Below, in pieces: positions 15,301-30,300 of a stretch of 64,000 nt of DNA. Position 1 is the first letter of the stretch; each line of letters starts with the position of its first letter. The DNA is taken from the NCBI RefSeq assembly GCF_000003815.2, contig NC_049988.1, forward strand, positions 16,023,778-16,087,777, written 5' to 3'. This DNA is from Branchiostoma floridae (lineage: Eukaryota > Chordata > Leptocardii > Amphioxiformes > Branchiostomatidae). Made by a program: the position numbers and the translations under genes. The notes beneath the pieces were generated by a model. That model saw only the letters and a program-made list of their open reading frames with translations. It was not told where the DNA came from and ran no database searches.

Positions 15301-18300
15301 CTTAAGAGAAATGCATTTTGACATGTTTGGGGGGAAAGAGACCTCCGCGTGAATTACGACTTCTAGGCAACTTTGAGGAGATATTAATATTTGAGATGAT
15401 AATGGCCAGTGCGACTGCAAAGATAATGGCGCACATAATTCTTGCCCCAGGGGCTGTCTCAGACATTCACATTACTTCTTAAAATGAAATTTTTTTCTGT
15501 CCTCTTTGACTCATTTGTTCTCTCTCAAAATTATAAGGCAACACCAATTGCATTTCTTGTTTTGCAGATGAGTCTGCAATATTTTACAATTTGACCCCGA
15601 ACCATGGTCTTCAAAACTGATGAATGCTTTCTAGATAATCTTGAATCTAAGACGGTGTCAATTTCACCAAAAATAGTAGCATGATGTCATCTTTTTGCCA
15701 TGGCTAAATTTTCATATTTCTAATAAGAGTAACATGTAACAAAATAAGTCAAAATGTTATATACTTGAGAGCAATAAATCTATTCAGGTATAGCACCAGT
15801 ACATTGTTATGTTCCTAAATGATTTTGGCAGCATTGTTCCAATACAGGGTACCAGCACACACCCCTAGCAGACTCAATAGTGAGTGTGAGTGAAAATATC
15901 TGACATTTTTTGGTTACAATTAGTGAGAGGCACGCTAAAACTGTATCAAGATAAATGTGCTTTTTGCATATCCATTGCTTTTTTGTACACAGAAGCATTT
16001 TTCACCCCAGCTAGTTGTCTGAAGTAATCAGTTCCATACCACACTGCAGCCATGCATGCACATGTAGTAATGATGCCTTTGTGCAAGGATCTCGAAATCC
16101 AGCGGTTTGGACAAGCAATCTCGATACTCTGACGAGTCTACACTAAACATCGGTTAAACTTAAGAATGGTTTTTTTCTTCTTTGTAGTCATGACGATGTT
16201 TTTTATTTATTTTACCTGTCTCCATAAATCATGATACTGTCTGGTTTGGAACCAGTTCAATTATGGTGCTTTCTTTTGAGTGCGTGTCTTAAAAAAACAG
16301 GGTGTGTCTGAGGGAAGAATTGAGGAAAAAGAAGCTTATTAAATCCATTGACTCGGATGGTGATAAACAATCTATAATACTCTCAACTACCTTGGCAATT
16401 ACACTGTTAAGACAGTAATAAAGAACCGTTCTAAAGATAAAACAGAATCATTATTTTCTTATATCTTTTTAATGACACATCAAATGTTAACTGTACATCA
16501 AGTACCAACATTTCACCTTGAAGTTTGAAAAATGCCTTTTCATTATTACAGCTAACACTATGTTAGGAGGGCCTAGGGTCTAAGTAAGGTGTTCATTTTA
16601 TACCTGGGCTATGATAACGTTTGATACAAGTATTGATACCTTTTCTACTTGTATCATGAAGGTTTCCATTTCCATAGTAAAAATTAATTCGAAGTTCCAT
16701 TCACTTCGCTTGCGCTGCTGAGTGTTAAAAATTTAAATACTGGACCTGGACTTTGACTTCTGGTCAAACATTGCATTAAAATGTGTGTATAGCATGTGTG
16801 TGAGTATAACATAAAAAGAATACAACACAGTGTATGCCACATTACCCTCGGTCCCAGCATTAGTAGGGCTGATACCTTGGTGATAAGGTTCAATACATAA
16901 TGTTTGCAATGTATACTGTATATGTACATGTGTATTTATGTAGCCTGTATAACAGCCCTCGAGTTCAGTACTGTATTTATGTATCTATCAAATGTACAGT
17001 TTGTTACATAACACCTCTCTCAACAGCCCTGGAGTGATGAGAAACAAGGAACTACCTCCGTGTGCCCGGCCCATGGTTATAACTTATCGCAGCCCATTTT
17101 AATATGGTTTTGGCGACGTCCGCGGTTCGCTTATCAGATTGTTGTCTGGTCAAATCCCATCAACACGAAGTTTATTTCTCCAGCACCAAATCCTTGTCTG
17201 ATCAGGCAACTGTTGAAATTACCAACCGGGGAGGGGATTAAGGCAGGGGAGGCTGACACACTTGTCTTCCCAGGAGAAATTATAAATCAGGCTAGGAAAC
17301 ACTTTTTGACTTGTCGGTATGTGGGGAAACAATGGGAAAACAGTCTGTTTAATATAAGGTGATACAATGTACTTATGCAGTGGGAATTTTATAATGCAAT
17401 TGACAAGAGGATTTGGGGAAGGGAGGCTGGCCCACTTGTCTTCCTTGGAGAAATTATAAATCAGGCTAGGAAAACACTTTTTAGACTTGTAGGTATGCAG
17501 GGCAACAAAGTAGTTTGATTTTTAAAGAAGGGATCTATTAAACATTGGATTCAGGACCAAGGACAGAAACAATTAGCAGTTTGCCCTGGTAAGGAATAAC
17601 ATAGTTTTTGCTGGTGTGTTTCTTTTTTTCCCTGGAAAAAGTATAAATCAGGCTAGGAAACACTTTTCATAATTGTCGGTATGCGGGAAAACAATGGCAA
17701 TACAGTCTGTTGAATATTAAGTGATACAATGTACTTATAATGAGTGGGAATTTTATCATGCAACCAGGGAGAGGATTAGGGGAAGGGAGGCAGACACACT
17801 TGTCTTCCCTGGAGAAATTATAAATCAGGCTAGGAAACACTTTTCAGACTTGCGTGTACAATTGGCTACAAAGTAGGTTGTCCAATAGTGCTTGGGGTGA
17901 GTTTTCTAACAGGATTAAACTGTTGTACACATCATAATATTGGCTATAAAAAAATTGGCTGTCCGATTGGCTAGTGACAGAAAAAGACAAAAGAAAAGAA
18001 ACACACCACCAAAAACATACTAAGTAAATAGTACACACCAGAAAAAGCAATATGTTTTTCAGTACCGTGGCAAACGTAATTAAGCTAAATGTTGCTGTCC
18101 TTGGTGCTGAATCAAACGTTTAGGAGTTGCTGCAATTATAATTCCCACAGAAGATTTAAGATTTAAGCACTTTTCCTCCATTTTTTTCCGAAAAAATCTT
18201 AATGACCAGTTCCTTCTCATCAAACCAGTGCCCAATCTTGGCACACCAACATCATCATTCCTAAATGGGCAGTTGCTCCTCAAGTTATTCAACCCCGCTT

Positions 18301-21300
18301 AATACGTTTCCGTCCATACAACAATCTTCCATATGGTTTATGAGCCAGAAGTAGATTGATTCTCCACAAGTATGCAATCTTACCCAAGAAACGACGGTTA
18401 GCCTTCTGGCGGGGTCTCTTAGGAATCCTTAAGTGTTCCCACTTGTGCTCTTGACTTTGAGACACGGTTTTGCACAAAAGACGACGAAAATGATTGATTG
18501 CAGTCATAAACGAAAGGAAAAGCACTTTTGACTAAAGAAAGTTTTTTATTGGTGACACTAGACCACACTACCTTCTTGGATTTGCTGCTTACTATTCAAA
18601 GTAAAAAGATAGTTTAGAAAAGTACAGATGCACTATTCTGGATACAATTTTATTTGCAAGTTTCTTCTAAGCACCAGCAGCAATATGTCATTGTCTTTAG
18701 AAACAGTACATGTATGCAGACAGTGCAACATAACAATGGTGGCAAGTAGAACATACATGTACTAGTAGGACTATACTAATATCTGACCCCAAAATGAATC
18801 GTACTTGGGCACCGACAGTTGAAGAAAGTTCTTGTTTTCGTAACTGTTTCAATATTAATCCACATCTAATAATGAAATTTCATTACAAATTTCTTGAACC
18901 TTATACAGAAAACCGACGGTCCACATCTAATAAGATTTATGTTTATGAGATTCAGAAATGTATTTTGGCTTCCTGATGAGTGTTTACTGGGTTTCTTTTT
19001 CACAATACCAAGGTACCTTCCTCATCTCCCCTTGTTGTAAACAAGGAACAAATCTGTCCACATTTTATATGTTCTTTTGACTCATACTTTTATATTTTCA
19101 TCATATTCCAATTATGAAATTAAGGGTTAAACAAATCCAAGCTGTACGGTCGTCTGGTGGGAAAGGGGGCCTTATCATGTGTATATGCCACCCCTACATT
19201 TTGTATGTAACCCCACATATAACCACGCCTGCCTATAGTCCATAATGAGAAGAATGGATCCATTCTCTCGACAAGGAATTTTGAATCACGCAACTATATC
19301 TTCTGCATTACATTCTAATTATGAAAATCTTAGGCTTACATTGTATACAAAAGCCCATAGAAAGGGGGTCTTACGATGTGTCGAAAAGTATGCTACCTGT
19401 ACCTAACCCCACATATAACCACACCTGCCTACCGTACATATTGAGAAGGGTTGGATCCATTCTCCTGACTTTGACTTGAAATTATGGCTTACACATTTTT
19501 TTGCTTAGCAATTGTCTTTCCTGTAGAAAGGGGGTCTTACTATGTGTGTCTTACAGTATGCTACCCATATGTAACCCCACATATAACCTGCCTATAGCAC
19601 ACATTGAGAAGGGTTGGATCGATCCCTTACTTGGACTAATAGCTCCCCATCTCGACAAGACCTTCATTAAGATGAAAAATCTCCCAAGGCGAAGCCGAGA
19701 TTGTGATTTTGTTATTTATTGCGCATAAGCTTCACTATTGCCCAGGAGAGCCGGTAAAGCTCATTATCTGGTAGAGGGAGGGGTTAAGATAAACGACTCT
19801 TCCTCTTCTGAAATCATAACTATTTCCATAAACTTTAAGGAGGGTCCAAATGGGGTTCAGGGATCACAGTGTTTAAAACTGGCTAATAGATACTGCTTTA
19901 CGTCGATGAAGGTTTGACATCCAGGCAATAAGATATGCCAAAAAGCAACTAATCAAGCAACTGTGGATTATGAATATTATGATTTTGGAAACAGTCTGAT
20001 GTTTCAAGAAGCATCCGCTACCTTTCGTAAGTGGCACTAAAGAGATCTTGTTGGAAAGCAGAGAGACTTATTTAATTATTTACAAATTCATGTCTGAAGG
20101 TAAAAGTGACGATATGACTAAAAAAGTATACAGTATAATAGAAATCAGAACAAAATTGTCTGTCATATGTATATTATTACGTGGGTTGAAAAATTGATGG
20201 CACACTTTAGCAAACATTTATGAGTTATAACCATACAAAGGCATGTGAAAGGAAATAAAAAGTAAAGAACATAAATGTAAAGTTAATGTACAGTAGAGCT
20301 GCCCCTTAAAGCTCTGAAGAAGATATAGAGGCATATTACTGCTCACCTTAAAATCATGAATTATTACTAAACAAAGACTGCATGTCAAAGGAAATAAAAA
20401 AATTTAGGAAGGAGTAATTTAAGAATTTTTGAGTGCTTCGATGTGTAGCACTCCCTTACCGATGTTCTGAAGTAATTATACATTACTGCACACATTATGA
20501 AATTATAACCAATTTAGAACAAAGACTGCATGCCAAAGGAAATAAAAACTAAGAAATATTCCAAAAATTAGGGCTTCATGATGTAGCACAGCCATTCCTT
20601 TCTATACTAAATAAGTATTTTGAAGAATAGATTAAAATATTAGATACATGTGTACTATATTACATCACACATTAATGAATTATTACCAAATGGTATTACC
20701 ATAAAGGCTGCATGTCAATGGAAAGAATGATATGCAGTGGAATCGTTCCTTAGTACTCTGAAGAAAGGGTTAAAATATAGAAGCATATTACGGCTCACGT
20801 CCATGAATTATTACAGCACCTACATGGCACTGATCCAAGCTGCCCTAACAAGACTGCTCCTCGAGGGGCAACAAACTACAGGAGAACGAACCAGGCAAGA
20901 CGGACTCGCACTTCGTTATCGTTCAAGTAAATCATAGATCAAAAATGCTTTCTTCTCATACCTGTACAGTAAATAAGGTTTTCAAAATCAATACAATTCA
21001 AACTTTGTTATCGTTCAAGTAAATCATGTGTCAAAAATTCTATCTCTCATACCTATACACACTCATCAGTATACAGTAAATAAGGTTTCAAATACATTTC
21101 AAAATTTGTTTTCGTTCAAGTATATCATGTATTACAAATTCCATACTCTAAATACCTGTACAACAAATAAGATACTCAAATACAATTTAATCTCTACAAC
21201 TGGATAAAAATGGAGATTTACTTTTGGACGTTTTGAGTGACATTCTTCAGCGTGACTAGAATGAATTGGCAGAAACTATTCAATACATCTAACTAAAAAA

Positions 21301-24300
21301 ACTGGTTGAGAATGTAAGGATCATATGTAACTGTCACTCAGTAAATAAGAGACACGTGCATATTACGAAGCGAAGGATGGTGAAAAGTGGACAAAATTGT
21401 ATGGACAAATGTCCAAGGGATACAGTAAAAGAATACATATTAGGAACACTCTGTGCCTATGAAATGATTGTACATGTACATGTACATCATAGTTTTTCCG
21501 ACCTCGTACATGTATATTACATCCCCTATCCACAGGAGGCTGTGTCAATGCTGATACCAAAGGTTTCCCAGATTGTTCAACAAATTTCATATCAACAAGT
21601 ACTAAGAACAACATTTTGGACATTTTGTCTGTTCTGTTGTCTTTTAGACCATACTTCCAAATCTTGCACCATAATCCATATTCAAAGAATGAAATCAAGA
21701 GTCATACAATTCCAGTTTTGGTCACTCAGTGATTGCCGTTCAGTAGAAAAGGCCAATTAAAGTCTTAAAGTTAAATATATTTCAAGACTTAAATAAACTG
21801 CAAAAACAGCAAATGCTTTTTGGCATGTAAAAACACGTTCGGAAGCAAGCTGCTTCTTGGATATATGAGAATTCTTTTGCACAACCAAAATTTGACTTAC
21901 TTGCTGACGTTTCGATGTCTGTCAGACATCTTCCTCAGAGCTTCTAACTGGAGTTCTGCTTCTCGCCGCTATATGTAGCCGATGTAGGTGGCGCTTTTGC
22001 AGCGAGAAGAACACATTTAAAGAAGCAGTCTGGATAAGGAAGTCCGCCCCAGTGATGAACCGGGACGAGGGGGGGTACAAGCTGAGCCACGTTTGGGATA
22101 GTGTTCTTCTCGCCGCAAAAGCGCCACCTACATCGGCTACATACAGCGGCGAGAAGCAGAACTCCAGTTAGAAGCTCTGAGGAAGATGTCTGACAGACAT
22201 CGAAACGTCAGCAAGTAAGTCAAATTTTGGTTGTGCAAAAGAATTCTCATATATCCTATATTCTACCAAGCTGATGAAATTATTTTCGGAAGCTGCTTCT
22301 TGCCAGTGACCTTGAGGTTAGTGAACTCTCTTTTCCCGGAGCCAGTGGAAAATGGATTTCAGCTCTGCCGAGCACATTCTGTAAGTTTACGATCTCCCTT
22401 TGGCGTAACACCAGCTTCACAGGCATGCGGGGGCATGGACGGGTATATTATGTGGAACGGCTTGTCACACTAATGCCCTGCATATTCAATCATAGTTTTG
22501 TAATAAAAATTATCTTAAGAAGGGTCCAGTTGTGTAGTGTATAAATCAATAATAAGAAGTAAAATTTATTCAACGATCATCTTAAACATGACATTTATTT
22601 GTACTTATTTTGAATTCACAATTATGTTAGAAAGTTGATAATACAGCATGTTCATTTCAAAGCTATAAAAAAGATCTAATAGACCACAATATGCTTTATT
22701 CATCGATGAAGATTACACATCCAGATATTGGATGTTTACAGTGTCACTGACGAAAACTGATGGACGTTGTTTGAAAGATCTGCTTGAGTAACTGCTTTTT
22801 GGCGTAATATGCTTTATCATACTATTAATTTGTTTATAGTGAAAATCTTTGACCACAGGAGCCATTATGTAACACCTTGTGATTGACTCTGAAATGAAAG
22901 AAATGTTGGCATCTAAAGTAAAAACAGGACAATGATTTTGGTTGGCTGACGCCCACACACCAGTCTAAATCCCCTCTCTGAATGCGCTGTCCATCCCTCT
23001 GCATAATGGAGCCCGATAAGGGAGCGAAATTTCTCCGAGCTCACATAAATTACCGGGAAGAAGCAGAGGCACTGGCCGAGATTGGAACGCATCATTCATC
23101 ACGCGAAGGCCTTCATTTTGCAGGGACGTCTCAAAAGTTCTCTTTCCTTTCGGATGAAATCATTATCTCAGTGCTTTTTACAGTTACTGTACTAGTAGTA
23201 GTCCACTGTGTTTTGCTGCTGCAGTGGTCTGGACACTCTCAGTCTTTCTTCTATCTCCACTTCATCCCATTGATCGTGAGCTTCCCTAAAGCTCACATAG
23301 TTTTCTATCTGCAATGTTTCTAGTCTTCTATCCTTTAGGTCTGCCCTCATTAAGCCTAGCAGGTTCTTACAGTGCCTTCCTTTTTACCAGTAATACTGGT
23401 ATGTCAAAAAGTAACTGTTGTAAATTCTGACAGGAGCAATATCTGAGACTGGGTCCCACTAACCTGGGTTTCATCTGATTAGTACAGTGGCTCTTTACAC
23501 TTTCTGCCCAAAAATATTTGTGTAAGGAGTCCTCGGTAATAATCGGATGTCACCCAGGCTAAGTGGAGAAAAATTTCAATAATTTTTTCCTCACAATCAA
23601 TCACACAATATTGTTTGGATCATATGAAAATGAACATTTCTCTCACGAAAAAAATTTTACGATCTAACAAAACTATATATAGATGTTATGGACGTTTCAT
23701 CCTAATGAAAGTTAAACACTTCTTCCTCTGGGTGAAGTCTACTGACAAAACAAAAAGCATGAATTTAAAAATAAATTCAAACTACACAAAAAACACTTGA
23801 GTTACCCTGTCCATAAGCTCACAGACAATCTACCAATGAAAAATTTGATCTGCTTGGCAAAGGTACTAGTAGTAAACAATCAAACGCACAAGTTAGAGAC
23901 AAATAAACTTTAGTTGGAATCATAAACGGGTGCAGGAACGATCCGCTCTTCCCATCCTAGCCTCAAGACGAGCCATCACATTGGCATGGGCACTAGCGAG
24001 CCGTACAGGGCATCAGAGAACGCATTAAAAAACACTCCCGCAAAAGTAGCAAGCAATCAGAAGCACAAGTTAGAGACAAATAAACTTTAGTTGGAATCAT
24101 AAACGGCTGCAGGAACGATCCCCTTTTCCCATCCTAGCCTCAAGACGAGCCATCACATTGGCATGGGCACTAGCGAGCCGTACAGGGCATCAGAGAATGC
24201 ATTAAAAAACACTCCCGCCACAGGGAGGTCCAACGCACGTCTCCAGCGTAACATCTCTTCCCCGCTCCTAATGCACCGGAGGGACTGACTCTCACCGTCT

Positions 24301-27300
24301 CCCCACACATTCCTGTCCAAGCGAGGAATTCAATTTTCAGGGCTGCGCATTTCAAATTCTACCCTTGTTACATATTCAGGTCCCAGAGATGAGAAGCCAG
24401 CGAGACGATGCCCATAGCAATCTTGCTGAGATGATGCGAGGGAAATAGACCCCGTCTGTTGGTACACGGCACAGGGAATTAAAAGTGATGTCGGGGGTGC
24501 GGACGTTAATTTGCAGGTGCGCCAGCCCGGCAATCAGATCGGCTTCAACAGACGAACCGAGAAGCGCACCTGACATTTCTACTCACACCTGCGCAAAATC
24601 CACCTGTACACAATCTCACGCCAACCAAGGGGAGAATAGTCATCAAGACAGTCTTCTGATTCTCCAAGGAAGGCTTAAACTTTTAAGATTCCTTCAGAAA
24701 TTTACTAGTATTGAATCCACATGTACACAATCTCAAGTCAACCAAGTGGAGGATAAGCCATCGAGACAGTTTTCTGATTCTCCGGATCCAAGGATGGCTT
24801 CCAATCGTCTTAAACTTTAAAGAAATCTTTCATTGAATTCCTTCAGCCTATTGAGCTACCTAAAGTAAAGTGTGCCTGTCAAAGTGAAAAATCACCACAG
24901 AGACAATCTTAAAATGCACACACTTAATAACTGTCCACCAAGGAACGCTTCCATTATCTTAAAGTAGCTGCTACGTTTTCTTCACATATTCCTAACCTTG
25001 AGCAACAACACCCAGCGCTATATTATTATTACCAAGAGTAGGGTAGTATGTGTTTTGCATAAAAGCACTGCGGCGCATAATGCAGCTGAAGTGAGGGAAC
25101 TTTGCCCCCGCTGAAGTTTCATCTCTCCCATCTCACTGCTGTGTGGAACTGCCGACGGCAGGCATTACCATTTAGACGACTCCGCCATCCAACTTGGTTA
25201 CACAGCTAATTCCTTCACCTTCGAAATGGACTTGCAGGGCTCGAAATACTTTTTTCTGCATACTTACACTGGTGCAAGTAACATTGAAAATTACCTGCAC
25301 CAGACAAATCTTACCTGCACCACTCTGAATTCCGGAAGTATGGATCATACTAAAATTGTTAAGGGAGCAATTGCTATTTTTTCTTTTATACAATATAGGT
25401 GGTAACAGTCAATGCAGCTAATAACAATCCATATACACCTACATTTTAGAACATTTATGTATAAAACCCAGTACATGGACCAGTGCAGGTTAGGTGCAGG
25501 TAGACGCAGGAAATACCTACACAGCTCCAATTTTACCTGCACTAACCTGCATATGCAGGTGGTATTTCGAGCCCTAAACTTAGTTACACAGCTGATTCCT
25601 CCACCTTCGAAATGGACTTGGCAAATTCAGCCCCACGCCGTCGCTGATTGGCCAAGAGGGGAGATAGGCACTACCAAGGACACCATGCGCTTTCCAAATA
25701 TAGCACGCCAATTTAGCGGGAGCGGGGGGAAAGTTAATGCACCGAAGCGTACTCCTTTGGTCATTATTTTCTACACAGCTGCGTGTGCAGATAGGACGGC
25801 AGGCCAGCTCGGTAAGTAGGTTTCTTAACATATTTCAAACAGGCCTGAAGCGAGCGGTAGACCGGCAGCGTCGTTTTTTTCACCATCTCATCAGCATCGC
25901 TATGTATGACTACTGCTCGTACTGGCTCTGCATGTGCTGAATGAAATCCTTCCGAAACTTTCGAATTAAGTATGAAAATGAGCCGGATGATTATGAATCT
26001 GACATCTTGCCAAGTGTAGGGTGATTGTGCTACCGTGGTAACAGTGGAACGTAGTAGGCTAGTAGCGGACATGATCGCAAAAGACGTTTTAGTATGGTGA
26101 CGAGGACAGTAGGTAAACTTGTGTTGCAGAATATTCTTTAATTATGATTATAAGGCTAACATTAAAAATATTGTTTTCTTACATTGTAATTTGTTGGGTT
26201 AGCATTTTTCCTGGTGGAAACATTAATATCAGAATATAATAGGACAGAAATAGGATATTTCAAAATGGATAGTGAGATTTTTAATAGTTTCCAAATGACA
26301 ATCTGCTCTTAGTCTTACAAGGCTAACATTATGAATAATGTTTTCTTACATTGTAATTTGTTGGGTTAGACTTTCTTCTTTCAGAAACATTAACATTAGA
26401 ATTTAATAGAAATAGGTTAGATTTTTCAGAATGGATAGTTAGTGAGTAAAGCGAGAGATTTGTGATAGTTTCTAATAAATAACCTGCACAGGATTCTCTT
26501 CTTTTATGGTGCTCATAAAATATTGCTGTTTCCCAATGTATGATGATGACTTCTGACATATTGACATATGAATGACTACGAGTAACTAGATTTGTAGCTT
26601 CAATGTTTTACAGTAGGATAGTCTTTAATATCAGACTATCCCAAGGAATTACTTCCGATAAAATTCCTCTCTGATATCAGTCTCATAAAGTATTCCATGC
26701 TGCTAATACAAGCCCATAGGTTTGCAAGAATGATTGAAAGAAATTTCTCCCAATACTGTACTGTTACTTCTTCCGAAATACTATCTTCTCATGTATTGAT
26801 TCAAAAAGCATGTACAGTACATATAGCTAGAAAATGCACAGCTTTGCTTGTTACAATACAGCAAGGAGAACGGTTTTGATACCTACAAACTCAAGAAATT
26901 ACAGCGAGGAGAATAGCTTTGATACCTACCAACCAACTCAAGAAAATTTCCCTCATGAAGTTCCCATAAAGTGTTCTTATTTCCCATACTATCATTACGA
27001 GTTCAACCGTATTGACATTGTGCAAATGTGTCTACAAAAATAACAAAATTAATACATAATACATTATACATATTAGGATTGTTCATTATCTTAGAGGAGG
27101 ATTATTGTTGAAGAAAACGTGTTCAAAATATGAAACATTACAATTTTGTGTATCATCATGAGCTCTGATGTGTGACTTCGTAAAATCAATACCTTGCACA
27201 CCTGTATGTTTATTTGTTATTTTACAAGTCAAGTCAAGTCAAGGTTAATTGCACAACAACTTACACTAACAGGTACAACCTAAGGCAAAGAATTGTTTAA

Positions 27301-30300
27301 GCCTAGCTAAGTGCTAGTTACTAGCACATTCATCTAGTGTAGTCTACACATAGCTTCTAAACTATATTCCTAGGCACATTTCAAAATGTATATGTAAAGA
27401 ATGTGATTTTTACAGGAGAGGAGTTCTTAATAACAACCTGCTGAAGAAAAATTGTCCTTATGAAATTCAGGACCTCAAGAGATATTTTTCATATTTCATG
27501 ATATCATAAATTCCGATGTGTTTAGATATGAGAAACCTACTAGTAGGAAAATGAATAAATTGCATGCATGATGCTCATTACTTTACAGGAAATAGTTTTG
27601 ATAATGACTTGCTCAATAAAACGTGTACCAATGCACATTTTCATGAAATATCTCCTACATGTATATTATCAAGGTTATTGTATGGTTTCTGGTATACTGA
27701 TATATGACTCAGAGCACCTGACCCTAGGCTAGGATACCTGTAGAATCACATTGCCATTATTAATCCAGTCATAAATTTGCAGGGCGGACAGTGGTAATAT
27801 TGTAACTTGTGTTATTAAACGCCATGAATCTTGGCAGACGGAATAAGGCGACCATGCGTGGAGGGACGGCTTCAGTTGCGCAAACGGTAGATGCTTTCGT
27901 TTTGTTTTGTACACGAATTAAACCTACTCTCCAAGCAAAGGTTAGGCGGCGAGACATCAAGAAAAGAATATAAAATATAGAAAGCCATATATAAAAACAC
28001 CTAACGTCAAAAAACAGCCAGAGCCTAACCTTTGCTTGGAGAGTACACAAAACCAAGATCAAAATGACCTCTGACCTCTCAAGTCCACTATTAACCTAAG
28101 TTACCACATTTGATTTGACTTTGATAAATTGCATTTAACAATTGTATTGTAAATGGACTCCAGGCAAAATAGTGTGAAACTAAATAGTGGAGATAAAACA
28201 AAACAAACAAACAAACTTGGAATTACATGTAACTCTTGTTAACCTTTATCTGTGTGGTAACCTATATCCCTTGTATTTAGAAACTTGGTATTTAGGCATA
28301 TCAAGTCGACGGACGGTAGTTTTAAATTGCAATATTTTCAAAATAACGCAATTTAACACCACTGTCCGTCGACTGGATTTCGCTTCATACACTGCTTTTA
28401 AAAACAATGGATATAGGTTACCCCACGGATAATGCTGAACTACAATGAAACTGTAAAATCTAATTTGCGACGACCATATCACCACAGGTGTTTGATGGGC
28501 CCCTTGCTGATTCCTAAACCACTTAGCAACATCACAATAATGCACACAAATGTCTCTTTTGTGCCCAATTGTTTCCCAATTTACATCTAACCTCCTGCTC
28601 ACCTGCATTAAGCACCAACAGTACGCAGGGCTCGAAATACCCACTTGCCCACTTGAAAATGCAACCACATTTTGCTTTGCACAACTTAATTTTAAACCCA
28701 GGTTGCACACTGAGCAACCTCAAATTTTGCAGTTGGAACACTGCTTTTTCCCCACTTACATGCATAAGCTTTTGTATTTATTTTTTGATAACATAAAACA
28801 TATTACATAGTTACATGTAACTGGCAGAAAAGATAATGGATAAGTAGCTGATTTGAAGAAAGTAACAATTTGAAAGTGGGGCAACCTGAAATGTTGATGG
28901 CGCAACCTGGCTTTTGACTCAGGTTGCCACTTGGACAACCTGGCTGAAAAAAGGATTTCGGGCCCTGAGTACATGTATTAGGGGAGTACATCAGATTGTT
29001 GCTTTTTTGCTTTTTGAATAAGAAGATACTGACTGAGGAGTGATGAACTGGGGGGACAACTTAAAAACAGAGGAGAAAGTCTGAGAGAAGTTTTTATCTT
29101 TGCAGCTGAGAAAAGACATCTGAAAGGTTTTCAAGCTTCCGCTTTTTGTCATACATTTGTATTATTAGTCTAATTCTTTCTATTCAAAGTTTTATCTTGC
29201 AATGGTTAAAAGATATCTATATCTTTCCAAATATCCACTTATTATTTATAATCAGCAAATGACTGATTATGAATATTTACATGACATAATTTCATAGAGG
29301 TTTTAACTCCTCCAAAAGCCCGAAAACGTAAAACCCCTTGAGACTTCAATATGCCCTTTGGGTGTGATTGTACCAACGTTTGCTCTTTATGCTCTGACTC
29401 CAGTATTCTAAACTCACAAACAAGTGATAGAAATGTTCCAATTCCCTTGGTGGAGATTTATTCACCACGGAATAAAAAATAAGATGTATCAAGGCCATGA
29501 GTCAAATGTGAGAAAATCCACATGACGACTATTTCCAAATCCTAGCGGTACAACAGGGGTGCTTATGATGCGCTACAGCAATCTTCCAAGAATTACTGCT
29601 CCATTATGTCTTTGCTTTAACGATTTCTCCCATCTTCATCGTGGTCTGGGTCAAGGAGAGATGCAAGACTAGAGACACTTAAGAGGAAAAAACATCCTTA
29701 TTAGGCGTCTAAGGAAATGTTCTAAGGAAATATGCAGCAAGGATGGGTTCAGTTAACTTATAACTCCATATATCTTGGCTTTGGCAACAACATTGAAGAA
29801 AGCAGTTAGGATCCTGAGTTGCCTTTATGACATGGTATCTGGTTGATTTAAGTGGAGGTGTATTATCAGAATTTCAAACACGTCCATTTCTTTAATATGT
29901 TACGGTCTAAGGTTGAAATAAGTTTGAGTTGAATGACCGACTGAATGGCCACTATTTCTCAGGCAACTACATGTACAGTAGATGAATTACAGAATCGTTA
30001 TATGGTGATTTACTTTTGTGGTGGGGAGAAAGTGAAGAGTTCATTTGGCTGTTTAAAAGTTGGCAGTCAAAGCAATAGGGTAAACAGGCAGAAGACAAAT
30101 GAGCATTTTTGCGGTGGTTTAAAGTTTGCTTGTGATGAATATGGCTAAGCACAATAAGTCAAGCTGACTAGAAGGGATTTGATAGCATTGAAAACTGACC
30201 ACTAGGAAGAAAAAGCAGTTGAAACTAAGACTGAGGATTAAGCATAGCTTTAGCTACTGTATTACTATTAGTGCAATGCGACTTTGCTATGGCTTGCGTA

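Noticed and set aside
17220-21190. CRISPR-like arrays
   Set aside because: Repeats are long (100-200 bp), diverged and without short regular spacers, in a eukaryotic intron.
22982-23323. 113-codon frame in intron 3 (MRCPSLCIMEPDKGAK...)
   Set aside because: The second half is hydrophobic AT-rich translation, with no homology recognised and no splice context.
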